Source: Actinomycetota bacterium (GTDB lineage Bacteria; Actinomycetota; Actinomycetes; S36-B12). From it: DNA of 64,000 bases. Numbering within the stretch: position 1 is the stretch's first letter; each line of letters opens with the position of its first letter. Under the pieces are notes generated by a model. The model was not told the origin of the DNA, did no database searches, and saw only the letters and a list, made by a program, of their open reading frames with translations. Location: contig JAUSNB010000015.1 of NCBI GenBank assembly GCA_030645615.1, forward strand, positions 250,035 to 314,034, given 5' to 3'. Shown here piece after piece: positions 51,391-59,541 of the stretch. The position numbers were made by a program, and so were the translations under genes.

Positions 51391-51397
51391 TAGACTA
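51391..51397. promoter_or_regulatory. Overlapping divergent -10 boxes TAGACTA
   Basis: TAGACT on the plus strand (51391-51396) ends 9 nt before ATG 51406. The complement of 51392-51397 reads TAGTCT for the minus strand, about 42 nt from ATG 51349, leaving a leader with GGGAG ahead of the start. One 7-bp segment could thus serve both directions. Confidence 0.4.
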
Positions 51398-51405
51398 ACG
51401 GGACT

Positions 51406-52188
51406 ATGGCCGAGGCACGGATCCTGCTCGTCGTCGCCACGCTCGGCCGGCGCAACGATTACCTCCGTGAGACCCTCACGTCGATTCGTGAGCAGGACGA
51501 GCCGGTCGACGTCGTCATCGTGGCCCCTCCGGGCATCGCCGCGACGGCCGCGCTGGCCGATGAGTTCGGGGCACGCATGCTCCCCGATCCCGGCAGCCTG
51601 ACCGGGGCCATCAACCTCGGCATGGGCCAGGCGCAGGACCGGCACGCGTACGTCAACTGGCTCAATGACGACGACCTGCTCGAGCCCGGATCGATTGCCG
51701 CCACCGCAGGTGCCCTGGATCGCGACCGGTCGGCGGTAGTGGCGTTCGGGGCATGCCGGTACATCGACGCGCAGGGCCGCGAGCTGTGGATCAGCCGGGC
51801 CGGGCCCTGGGCGCCGCGCATCCTCGGGTGGGGCCCCGACCTGATCCCGCAGCCCGGCCTGCTGATCAGGGCCGATGCGTGGCGGGCCGTCGGCGGCCTG
51901 GACCGGTCCTACCGGCTGGCTTTCGACCTCGACCTGCTGCTGCGCCTGAAAGCCCTCGGCCGGCTGGTCGACACGGGCGTGGTGGTCTCGGCCTTCCGGT
52001 GGCACGCCGACTCGCTGACCGTCGACGACCGAGCGACCAACATCGCGGAGTCCGAGCGGGCCAAGCGCGCTGCACTGGGGCCGTGGGCACGACGGTGCGC
52101 CTGGATGTGGGAGGGGCCGGTGCGGGTGGCCACCCGCATGGCAGCGGCCGAGGTGCAGCGCCGCGCGGTCCGGGCGTCAGCAGGCTGA
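51406..52188 (+). CDS. Family 2 glycosyltransferase
   Basis: The 260-residue GT-A enzyme has ILLVVATLGRRNDYLRETLT, VDVVIVAPPG in place of the usual VDDGS strand, INLGMGQAQDRHAYVNWLND and NDDDLLEPGSI with the D-x-D site near residue 86. FGACRYIDAQGREL and GLDRSYRLAFDLDLLLRLKA follow. It lies alone on the plus strand between two minus-strand operons. Its last 12 bp overlap the convergent membrane-protein gene. It probably adds one sugar in the cytoplasm. Donor and acceptor are unknown. Confidence 0.83.
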   Translation: MAEARILLVVATLGRRNDYLRETLTSIREQDEPVDVVIVAPPGIAATAALADEFGARMLPDPGSLTGAINLGMGQAQDRHAYVNWLNDDDLLEPGSIAATAGALDRDRSAVVAFGACRYIDAQGRELWISRAGPWAPRILGWGPDLIPQPGLLIRADAWRAVGGLDRSYRLAFDLDLLLRLKALGRLVDTGVVVSAFRWHADSLTVDDRATNIAESERAKRAALGPWARRCAWMWEGPVRVATRMAAAEVQRRAVRASAG

Positions 52189-54291
52189 CGGGTCCAGCGC
52201 CAGCACGATGACGTCCTCGGCCGTGATGACGGGAGCCGCCCAGGGTGCCCAGTCACGGGTGGTCGTGCGGTCGGGGTCCACCCAGAGCGCGTCGACCCCC
52301 GCCTCACACAGGGGCGTGGCTGTCGCGGCGCTGGGTGCATCGACGAATGCCCAGGTGGCCTCTTCGCGGGCGAGCATGTCGTCGATCCGGCTGGACCGGC
52401 CGTACTTGGCCAGGTAGCGGATCTCGGATACGTACATGGTGCGACCGCTCAGGGCCGGCACCAGCGAGCCGAAGGCGATGTTGGTGGCGACCAGGCCGTC
52501 GTCGCCGACGTGCTGCCGCAGCCAGTCGGCGGCGTCGACCTGGGTGGGGGACCAGGAGTTCACCAGTTGCTGGTCGATCGCAGGCGTGGCCAACTCGAAA
52601 GGGCTGAACTCGCTGGGCGAGAACCCCGAGTCCGGCTGGGCGCCGAAGCCGGCCGATCCAAGGCTGAGGATCCGGCCGAGGCCCGCCATCACCACGAGTA
52701 TGACGAGCGTGAGGGCTAGGCCGGTGGCCCGCCGCGCTCCGGCCGGCCGGGCGCGCCGTGCGAGGACGGTCCCGATCGCCAACGCGCCTCCGACGGCGAC
52801 CAGGGGCCCCAGCCACCGGAGCGTGGGCGATCGGTCAGGCCCGAAAGACCACAGCCCGAGCACGGCCGCGGCCAGCGCGACGCCGCATCCCATGGCGACC
52901 ACGATGATCGGGGCGGGACGCCAACCCCGCCCGGGTGCCGTCGCCCGCACGGCCCGCGACAGCCCCACGGCCGACGCGACGGACAGCGGCGCAGAGGCGG
53001 AGAGGGCGAACCACGAGTCGTTCATGCCGCCGCTGAGCAGCAGCAGGGCGAGGATCCCTGCTGCCCCGGTGCCGACGCTCAGCACCGTGAAGGGCTGCCA
53101 GCGCGAGCGCACCGAGGCCACCAGCCAGGCGACGCCCGCCCAGCGCGGCAGCATGGCGATCGCCAGGATGAGGGTCCCGGCGACGATGCCCCACGAGGCC
53201 TGGCTCGGGTTGAGTCCCTGGACGCTGGACGCCTTGTTCAGCAGCGTGCCCACCCCGAAGTTGTCGGCCTCGGCCGGACCGCTGATCCACGCGACGTAGG
53301 CCATCCCCGAGGCGGCGGCGAGGAAGCCGAGGCCGAGCCAGGCCCGCCCGGTCCACGGCTCGCGGCGCAGGAGTGCCACCAGTGCCACGAGCCCCCAGCC
53401 CGCGACGACGACCGCCGCGGAGTTCACCTTGCCGGCTGTGGTCGCCACCGACAGGAGGGCGACTACGGCCAGCAGGCCAGCCAGCACGGGTGGGCGCGTC
53501 GCCCGGCGGCCGAGCGTGCCGAGCAGGGCGAAGCAAAGCGCGAGCATCCACACCGTGGCAAGGGCCTGGGAGGGGGAATCGAAGTTGAGGATGGTGCCGT
53601 ACGTCGCGCCGACGTAGCCGCCGAACACGATGAGGACACCGGCCACTGACGGGGCCCAGAACCCCTTGGCCAGGCGCTGCGTCCAGGCCACGGCGATGAG
53701 TACCGAGCCGGCGAGCGCGACGATGGGCAGGATCCGGGTGAGCACGACGAAGGGCTCGGTGCCCGCCGCCTGCGCGACCTGCCCGGCCCAGGCGTACGAG
53801 AACCAGTGGTAGCGAAGTTCGGCGCCGGCCATGAGGATGCTGTCGGACGGGCCGAGCCTGGCCAGCGACGTCGACAAGGCCTCGAAGAAGGTCATGTCGG
53901 GGTGGTACGTGGTGATCGTTCCGGCCGACTCGAGCGGGTAGTTGCGGAGGTTCACGGCAATGGACGCCAGGCCAAGGCCCCCGCTGATGACGAGGGCCAC
54001 CAGGGCCGGTCGCCAGGGGGTTGGCCGCCACGTGCGCAGCAGCCCGGACCGCTGGCGAAGGATGACGGGGCCGGCAATCAGGGTCACGACTGCCGGGGCT
54101 GCCCAGCCCCAACCGGCCGGAGCGATTCCCACGAGGAGGACTCCGGACAGGGTGGCAGCCGCAGAGCCGATCGCCAGGCCCATGCCGACCGCCTCGAGGA
54201 CGCGCACCGAGGGGCCTCGCGCAAGTCGCCACCAGAAGGCCCCGGTCGCGGCCTGGGCGAGGACGATGAGGACTGCCAGCGCGAGGGTCAT
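52177..54291 (-). CDS. Large polytopic membrane protein, probable GT-C-type glycosyltransferase
   Basis: The 704-residue protein has about fourteen predicted helices and a C-terminal soluble domain of about 130 residues (from VNSWSPTQVDAADWLRQHVG). An external loop reads TTYHPDMTFFEALSTSLARL (about residues 122-141) followed by LRYHWFSYAWAGQ, an acidic and histidine-rich region typical of GT-C-like proteins. ATG 54291 overlaps the glycosyltransferase stop as TGATG; GTG 54294 is possible. It is the last gene of a four-gene minus-strand operon. The overlap with the opposite gene is 12 bp. The function is inferred from topology only. Confidence 0.68.
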   Translation of the reverse strand: MTLALAVLIVLAQAATGAFWWRLARGPSVRVLEAVGMGLAIGSAAATLSGVLLVGIAPAGWGWAAPAVVTLIAGPVILRQRSGLLRTWRPTPWRPALVALVISGGLGLASIAVNLRNYPLESAGTITTYHPDMTFFEALSTSLARLGPSDSILMAGAELRYHWFSYAWAGQVAQAAGTEPFVVLTRILPIVALAGSVLIAVAWTQRLAKGFWAPSVAGVLIVFGGYVGATYGTILNFDSPSQALATVWMLALCFALLGTLGRRATRPPVLAGLLAVVALLSVATTAGKVNSAAVVVAGWGLVALVALLRREPWTGRAWLGLGFLAAASGMAYVAWISGPAEADNFGVGTLLNKASSVQGLNPSQASWGIVAGTLILAIAMLPRWAGVAWLVASVRSRWQPFTVLSVGTGAAGILALLLLSGGMNDSWFALSASAPLSVASAVGLSRAVRATAPGRGWRPAPIIVVAMGCGVALAAAVLGLWSFGPDRSPTLRWLGPLVAVGGALAIGTVLARRARPAGARRATGLALTLVILVVMAGLGRILSLGSAGFGAQPDSGFSPSEFSPFELATPAIDQQLVNSWSPTQVDAADWLRQHVGDDGLVATNIAFGSLVPALSGRTMYVSEIRYLAKYGRSSRIDDMLAREEATWAFVDAPSAATATPLCEAGVDALWVDPDRTTTRDWAPWAAPVITAEDVIVLALDPSAC

Positions 54292-55064
54292 CACGGACGC
54301 CGGAATCGGGACACGACACCCCGGTAGACGGACATGGCAACGGCCTGCCGAGCGGTCCCTGCGTACTCCCGGGCGGCGTCCCAGCCACGAGGTCGCAGGA
54401 CCTCCCGGCGAGCCCGATGGAACTGGCGCAGCGACTCGGGCCAGCGAGTCGTGGAGATGCCTCCTTCGGTGAAGGTGGCGACCACGAGGTCGAGGTACAG
54501 GGGGTCGGCATCCCGGCCTAGCCGCAGGAAGGCGACGTAGTCGGCCACGATCGAGTACCGAGGGTCGAACCCGCCGAACTTGAGCAAGGCCGCGCGCCGG
54601 GCGAAGGTGCCCTGATGGGGCGGGAACCGGCCGTTGCTGAACTGCGCGGCCTTCTCCCGGGCGTAGTCCCAACGCGGGGTGACTACGCGTGCTCCGTCCC
54701 GCTGCACGATCTCGACCTCCCCGAATGCCCAGGTGGGCTGGCCGTGGAGTGCCGTGCGGACACGCTGGAGCACGTCGGCCGAATGGAAGGCGTCGCCAGC
54801 GTTGAGGAAGTACACGTAGTCGCCGGTCGCGGATGCCAGCGCGGCGTTCATGGCCGGGTAGATGCCGAGCGGCGGCGACCACGCGTAACGGTGATCCACT
54901 CCGGCGAGCTGGCTGGGCACGGCATCCCTGTCTGCCGACCCGTCGTTGACGATGTACTCGACGCCGTCGAGGTCCTGGGCCACGAGCGACTCGATGCTGC
55001 GTCGCATGCCGGGCGGATCGTCCTTGACGACCGTGATCACGCTGAGCCAGGGCTGCTCGGTCAC
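54291..55064 (-). CDS. Family 2 glycosyltransferase
   Basis: The 257-residue enzyme begins LSVITVVKDDPPGMRRSIES, with VEYIVNDGSADRD, GIYPAMNAALASATGDYVYF and FLNAGDAFHSADVL, where the usual D-x-D position reads N-A-G-D. The later GRFPPHQGTFARRAALLKFG and YSIVADYVAFLRLG are typical of the subgroup of WcaE-like or PgaC-unlike transferases that decorate exopolysaccharides. GTG 55064 follows the TylF-type gene by 6 bp. It probably works with that methyltransferase. Its donor is unknown. Confidence 0.85.
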   Translation of the reverse strand: MTEQPWLSVITVVKDDPPGMRRSIESLVAQDLDGVEYIVNDGSADRDAVPSQLAGVDHRYAWSPPLGIYPAMNAALASATGDYVYFLNAGDAFHSADVLQRVRTALHGQPTWAFGEVEIVQRDGARVVTPRWDYAREKAAQFSNGRFPPHQGTFARRAALLKFGGFDPRYSIVADYVAFLRLGRDADPLYLDLVVATFTEGGISTTRWPESLRQFHRARREVLRPRGWDAAREYAGTARQAVAMSVYRGVVSRFRRP

Positions 55065-55070
55065 GTGTCG

Positions 55071-55841
55071 CTACCGCGTCTTGATGAAGACGCGGCCGGA
55101 GTAGTCGATCGGGTGCATGTACGGCCGGTGCCCCTGTCCGGCGAAGTACTCGTCCACGGCCGTCCGTGCGCCCTGCCAGTGGCCGTAGTCATCGAGGATG
55201 CACACCCCGCCAACGACGAGGCGCGGGTACAGGACCTCCATGCCGATGCGCGTGGACTCGTACCAGTCCGTGTCCAGCCGGAGCAGCGCGATCGAATCGG
55301 GGACCGACTCGCGCAGCGTCACCGCCACGTCGCCCTCGACGAACCTGAACATGTCCGTCGGGTACCCGGTGGACCCGACATTGGCCTCGACGTCGTTGCG
55401 GTCGGCGATGCACCACACGTTGTTGCCGTCGCCTGCCTCGGTCGTCGCGAGCATCTGCGCAGCCGTGACGCCCGTGCCGGCCTCGACATCCGCTGCGGTC
55501 GGGTCGGTCATCCCGGCGAAGGTGTCGTACAGCCAGATCCGCCGGTCCGTGACGCCTAGGTCCAGCAGCCCGCGGGCCATCGCCATGACGCTGCCACCTC
55601 GCCAGACCCCGCACTCGGCGAAGTCCCCGGTCAGCCCTTCGTCAACGACGTAGCGCACGGCGTTGAGCAGGCTCCACAGCCGCTCGGCCGACGTCATCGT
55701 GTAGGGGCGCAGCGATTCGATGAGGTCCGCGTCGGCCCGGGTGGCCTCGACCGGCAGGCGTCGCTCGGCGCTGCCGAGCCGGGACACCTGCAGGCCCATC
55801 CTCCTGGCCACGGAGTCCACGACCTGCTCGTAGCGCTTCAC
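55071..55841 (-). CDS. TylF/MycF-family O-methyltransferase
   Basis: The 256-residue enzyme matches the macrocin O-methyltransferase family, which methylates sugar hydroxyls of glycosylated natural products in a metal-dependent way. Visible motifs are TSAERLWSLLNAVRYV, GDFAECGVWRGGSVMAMARG (about residues 72-91), RIWLYDTFAGMTDP, LLRLDTDWYESTRIGMEVLY (about 186-205) with an Asp pair for the metal, and GGVCILDDYGHWQGARTAVD. The protein is soluble. It lies between two possible glycosyltransferases, so it may methylate a sugar of the glycan, perhaps as the chain end recognised by Wzt. The latter is inference. Confidence 0.9.
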   Translation of the reverse strand: MKRYEQVVDSVARRMGLQVSRLGSAERRLPVEATRADADLIESLRPYTMTSAERLWSLLNAVRYVVDEGLTGDFAECGVWRGGSVMAMARGLLDLGVTDRRIWLYDTFAGMTDPTAADVEAGTGVTAAQMLATTEAGDGNNVWCIADRNDVEANVGSTGYPTDMFRFVEGDVAVTLRESVPDSIALLRLDTDWYESTRIGMEVLYPRLVVGGVCILDDYGHWQGARTAVDEYFAGQGHRPYMHPIDYSGRVFIKTR

Positions 55842-55848
55842 CCCGGCA

Positions 55849-56691
55849 TTATCCCTGTGGCTGCATGGAGAGTTGGTCGATGGGCGCCGGGTCCACCAGC
55901 CAGCAGTCGCCCGCGGTGAGCTCGCCGGAGTCAGCCATCGCCATGAGCGCGAGGTTGAGCTTCCAGTCGATGGGCACGACCGGCTCCAGCGGCAGCGCCT
56001 CCATGACCTCGAGCAGCCGGCCAGCGAACGGCGCCCGGTAGGCGATGGCGCACACGGTGTTGGTCACCGGAACCGCGGACTGCAGGAGCGAGCGATCCTG
56101 CGTGCCGGCCCAGTGGCCATCCGCCGGGGTGAGCAGGTGCACGATGCCGAGCTGGGCCAGGCTGAACGACTGCGAAACGTTCACGAACGCCGGCTGGGCG
56201 CCGGGGGCCTGGATGATCCCGGCCAGCCCCGCGGCCGCGTCGGCGACGTCGGTGCAGCCGGCATCGTCCTCGAGGATCAGCACCCAGTCCGCTCCCGACC
56301 TGGCTCCCTCGCCGAGCAGCCTCAGGTGGGCCAGTTCGATGTTCAGCAGCCGCCGCACCATGCCCGGTCCTGGCGACCGGACCCGCTGGGTGGACCGACG
56401 GCCCCAGCGGGCGGCGTGGTGCGCCCACCAGCCCGGGCCTTGGGGTCGGCGTAGGAACGCGGTCCAGCGCCGATCCAGCCGCAGTTGCTCGCTGAGGCTC
56501 GACTGGACCATGGCCTCGGTGAGTTGGAATCGGGACTCGTCGAGCAGGTCCTCGGTGCAGACGACGACGGTGCAGTCGACCCCGTGCCCGCGGAGGGCCT
56601 CGGCCAGTTGCGCGGCAAGGCCGTGCGGCCCCTGACTGACGGAGAAGCGTGATCCCTGATGGCTGACCACGCCGACGAACAGGGCTGTCAC
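55849..56691 (-). CDS. Putative glycosyltransferase, GT25-like
   Basis: The 280-residue protein begins TALFVGVVSHQGSRFSVSQG and has the segment WVLILEDDAGCTDVADAA (about residues 136-153), an L-E-D-D motif like that of LPS galactosyltransferases of the GT25 group. A later PIDWKLNLALMAM could match the D-x-x-L helix of that group. Otherwise homology is not recognised. It is the first gene of the minus-strand operon with the TylF methyltransferase, glycosyltransferase and membrane protein. The GTG start lacks a clear ribosome binding site. Assignment as a glycosyltransferase is tentative. Confidence 0.5.
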   Translation of the reverse strand: MTALFVGVVSHQGSRFSVSQGPHGLAAQLAEALRGHGVDCTVVVCTEDLLDESRFQLTEAMVQSSLSEQLRLDRRWTAFLRRPQGPGWWAHHAARWGRRSTQRVRSPGPGMVRRLLNIELAHLRLLGEGARSGADWVLILEDDAGCTDVADAAAGLAGIIQAPGAQPAFVNVSQSFSLAQLGIVHLLTPADGHWAGTQDRSLLQSAVPVTNTVCAIAYRAPFAGRLLEVMEALPLEPVVPIDWKLNLALMAMADSGELTAGDCWLVDPAPIDQLSMQPQG

Positions 56692-56728
56692 GCGCTCGCT
56701 CCAAGGCCGGTGGTCACGCTGGTGAAGG

Positions 56729-56734
56729 TAGGTT
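56729..56734 (+). promoter_or_regulatory. -10 box TAGGTT for the ABC flippase operon
   Basis: TAGGTT ends 7 nt before GTG 56742, with no Shine-Dalgarno sequence between, so the operon is probably transcribed leaderless. Confidence 0.42.
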
Positions 56735-56741
56735 ATCGGGC

Positions 56742-58694
56742 GTGAGCGACCCGGACGGCCTGGAGACCGCCGAGCCGGACGTCCCCCATCGCGGCCTCAA
56801 CGTCGTTGACTTCGAGAGCCCCGGTGTCGTGCCGGCCGTCCGCAAGGCCGTGTCGCTCCTTCCCCCCAGCAAGCGGCGCCTGCTGTTCCTCGCGTCCGCA
56901 GTCCAGATCTCCCTCGGGGTGCTCGACCTCATCGGCATCGCCCTGATCGGCCTGGTGGCGGCGGTCGCGGTCTCTGGACTGGGCGCGACCGCCAACTCCG
57001 ACACCAGCGCGCCGACCACCCCCGACTGGGTCACGAACCTGCTGTCGACGGTGGGCCTGGAGGGCCTGACCATCTCGCAGCTCTCCGTGATCCTGGCCGT
57101 GGCGGCCGTCGTCATCCTGGTCCTGAAGACGGTCCTGTCGGCGCTCATGTCCCGGCGGATCATCAGGTTCCTTGCCCACCGTCAGGCCGACGTCTCCGCC
57201 CGGCTGGCCCGGGAGTTCCTGTCCCGGCCGCTGGCGGTCGTGCAGAGGTGGACCACGCCGGAGGCGATGTACGCGCTCGGCAGCGGAGTGGGAGCCGCCA
57301 CGGTGTCCTTGCTGGGGTCCGCGATCATGATCGCGGCGGAACTGTTCCTGTTCACCATCGTCGGCATCAGCCTGTTCCTCTACGACCCCACCTTGACCAT
57401 CATCTGCATCGCGCTGTTCGTCGTCATCGCGCTCGTGCTCTACAAGGCACTGGGGTCGTGGACCTCCCGCAATGCCCAGGTCATGACCGACGCGTCCATC
57501 GACACCCTGACCGCTGTCTCCGAGGCACTGGCCACGTACCGGGAGGCCACGGTCCTGAACCGGCGTGACCTCTACATCAGCAGGTACGAGGGCCTCGTGG
57601 GCCGGTACGCCGGAGCCAGTGCCACCGCGGCCTTCATCCTGGAGATCCCCAAGTACGTGCTGGACATCGCGCTGTACCTCGGTGTCCTCGTGCTCGGTGT
57701 CGTGCAGTTCCTGACCGAGGACTGGACGACGGCAGCCGCGACCGTGGCGCTCTTCCTCGCGGCCGGCTCGCGGATCCTGCCCGGACTGCTCCGCCTCCAG
57801 GGAGCCAGCATCACGATCCGCAACGCGGCGGTCCAGGCCCAGCCCACCTTCTTCATGTCCGACTACCTCGAGCGGACCCGGACGACGGACGGAGAGGCCC
57901 CGGCCCCTCGCATGAGCGCGGAGGAGATCCACGCCCACGTCGTTCGCGGGTACCCCGACTTCGTCGCGGAGGTGCGAGTCGAAGCGGTGACCCTGACCTA
58001 CAGCGATGCGGCAGATCCGGCCCTGGTCGACGCGACCTTCACGGCCCAGACCGGCACGTCGATCGCGCTCGTGGGGTCGACCGGCGCGGGGAAGTCGACC
58101 CTCGCCGATGTGATCCTCGGGGTGATGAAGCCTGACTCCGGATCCGTCACCATCAGCGGCGAGGCACCGCGAGCGGCCATCGACCGCTGGCCCGGGGCGA
58201 TCTCGTACGTCCCGCAGGCTGTCGCCCTGGTCGCCGGTTCCGTGCGCGAGAACGTCGCGCTCGGGCTCCCATCGGGAGCCATCGACGACGACCTCGTCTG
58301 GGAGGCCCTGAAGCGTGCCCACCTCGATACGTTCCTGGTAGAGAACCGCGAGGGCCTGGACACGATGATCGGCGAGCGCGGGTTCCGGCTGAGCGGGGGG
58401 CAGCGGCAGCGCCTGGGTATCGCCCGTGCCCTCTACACCCGCCCCAAGCTCCTCGTCCTCGACGAGGCCACCAGCGCCCTGGACGCGGAAACCGAGCAGG
58501 CGATCATCCAGACCCTGCAGGAGCTCGAGGGGGAGGTCACCACCATCACGGTGGCCCACCGCCTGGCGACGGTTCGGTACGCGGACCAGGTGCTCTACCT
58601 GGAGGGTGGGCGGATCAGTGCCCGGGGGACCTTCGACGAGGTCAGGGCAGAGGTCGCGGACTTCGACCGCCAGGCGTCCCTCCTCGGACTGTGA
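56742..58694 (+). CDS. ABC exporter with fused ATPase, PglK-like lipid-linked oligosaccharide flippase
   Basis: The 650-residue half-transporter has an N-terminal cytosolic stretch, six predicted helices (about residues 45-370) and a C-terminal ATPase. Walker A GSTGAGKST lies near 446, the signature LSGGQRQRLGIARAL near 551 and Walker B LLVLDEATSALDAETE near 572. Size, single-chain layout and position among glycan genes match PglK-type flippases, which move lipid-linked oligosaccharides; multidrug exporters share this fold, so the substrate is inferred. The GTG start has a -10 box 7 nt upstream. The following glycosyltransferase gene overlaps as GTGA. Confidence 0.85.
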   Translation: MSDPDGLETAEPDVPHRGLNVVDFESPGVVPAVRKAVSLLPPSKRRLLFLASAVQISLGVLDLIGIALIGLVAAVAVSGLGATANSDTSAPTTPDWVTNLLSTVGLEGLTISQLSVILAVAAVVILVLKTVLSALMSRRIIRFLAHRQADVSARLAREFLSRPLAVVQRWTTPEAMYALGSGVGAATVSLLGSAIMIAAELFLFTIVGISLFLYDPTLTIICIALFVVIALVLYKALGSWTSRNAQVMTDASIDTLTAVSEALATYREATVLNRRDLYISRYEGLVGRYAGASATAAFILEIPKYVLDIALYLGVLVLGVVQFLTEDWTTAAATVALFLAAGSRILPGLLRLQGASITIRNAAVQAQPTFFMSDYLERTRTTDGEAPAPRMSAEEIHAHVVRGYPDFVAEVRVEAVTLTYSDAADPALVDATFTAQTGTSIALVGSTGAGKSTLADVILGVMKPDSGSVTISGEAPRAAIDRWPGAISYVPQAVALVAGSVRENVALGLPSGAIDDDLVWEALKRAHLDTFLVENREGLDTMIGERGFRLSGGQRQRLGIARALYTRPKLLVLDEATSALDAETEQAIIQTLQELEGEVTTITVAHRLATVRYADQVLYLEGGRISARGTFDEVRAEVADFDRQASLLGL

Positions 58695-59539
58695 CGGACA
58701 TGTCCTGGGCCCCGTCGGACGTCTCCGCAGTCGTCTGCACCCTCGACTCGATCGCCGGCATCGAGCGCTGCCTGGCTTCGCTCCGCGCTGCCGGCGTGGG
58801 GGAGCTCATCGTCGTGGACGCGGGATCCCGCGACGGGACGAGGGCCGTCGTCGAGCGCATGGCCGACATCGTTCTTGACGACCCGGGGACGGGGCTCGGG
58901 AACGCCAGGAATGTCGGGATCGCGGTGACGTCGGGCGCGCTCGTGCTCAATATGGGCTCGGACAACGTCATGCCGGCCGGGCAGCTCGAGCGGATGATCG
59001 CGGATCTCGAGGCCGAGGGCGTCCAGGGCGTCAGCGCCCAGACCGTGATCGAGGGCGGCGACTACTTGAGCCGTGGACTCAACGCGTGGCGGTCCGGACG
59101 ATTCCGCCCCGGGCCAGCGGCCGTCATCGGCACGCCGACCCTGTTCGTTGGCGCACTACTCAGGAAGCATCCCTTCGACGCGACGCGGCGGTTCTCTGAT
59201 GACTCCGAGCTCTGCGAGCGGTGGGCCCGCGAACTCGGAGCGAGGTTCGTGATCTCCGGTGCGCACGTGCTGGAGGTCGGCAAGACGTCGTGGGACGAGG
59301 TCATCGCTCGATGCCGCATGTACGGCATCTCCGACGAAGAGGTGTTTCGTATCGGCCGCGACGAGGGCTGGGGCCTTGCCCGACAAGGCCGGTCGCTGCT
59401 CCACCCAGCCCGCGCCGACTTCGTTCAGCCCATGACGAGACTCCAGCCCGCCGAGGCAATATCCTCGGCGCCGTTCCTTGCGGCCTTCGCAGGTATGCGC
59501 TACTTCTACTGGCTGCGGACGGCGGCCAACAGGAGGTAA
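58691..59539 (+). CDS. Family 2 glycosyltransferase
   Basis: The 282-residue enzyme has VSAVVCTLDSIAGIERCLAS, LIVVDAGSRDGTRAVVE, GLGNARNVGIAVTSGALVLN and NMGSDNVMPAGQL, where a G-S-D-N segment occupies the metal-binding position. A second half with LRKHPFDATRRFSDDSELCE contains acidic residues that fit the catalytic loop. It overlaps the ABC flippase as GTGA and may build the oligosaccharide that it moves. Its stop codon TAA overlaps the AGGAGGT site of the next gene. Donor and acceptor are unknown. Confidence 0.83.
   Translation: MTDMSWAPSDVSAVVCTLDSIAGIERCLASLRAAGVGELIVVDAGSRDGTRAVVERMADIVLDDPGTGLGNARNVGIAVTSGALVLNMGSDNVMPAGQLERMIADLEAEGVQGVSAQTVIEGGDYLSRGLNAWRSGRFRPGPAAVIGTPTLFVGALLRKHPFDATRRFSDDSELCERWARELGARFVISGAHVLEVGKTSWDEVIARCRMYGISDEEVFRIGRDEGWGLARQGRSLLHPARADFVQPMTRLQPAEAISSAPFLAAFAGMRYFYWLRTAANRR
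59531..59537 (+). promoter_or_regulatory. Ribosome binding site AGGAGGT for the membrane protein gene
   Basis: AGGAGGT overlaps the stop of the preceding gene and lies 4 nt before GTG 59542. It decides this start within a frame that stays open upstream. Confidence 0.65.
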
Positions 59540-59541
59540 CG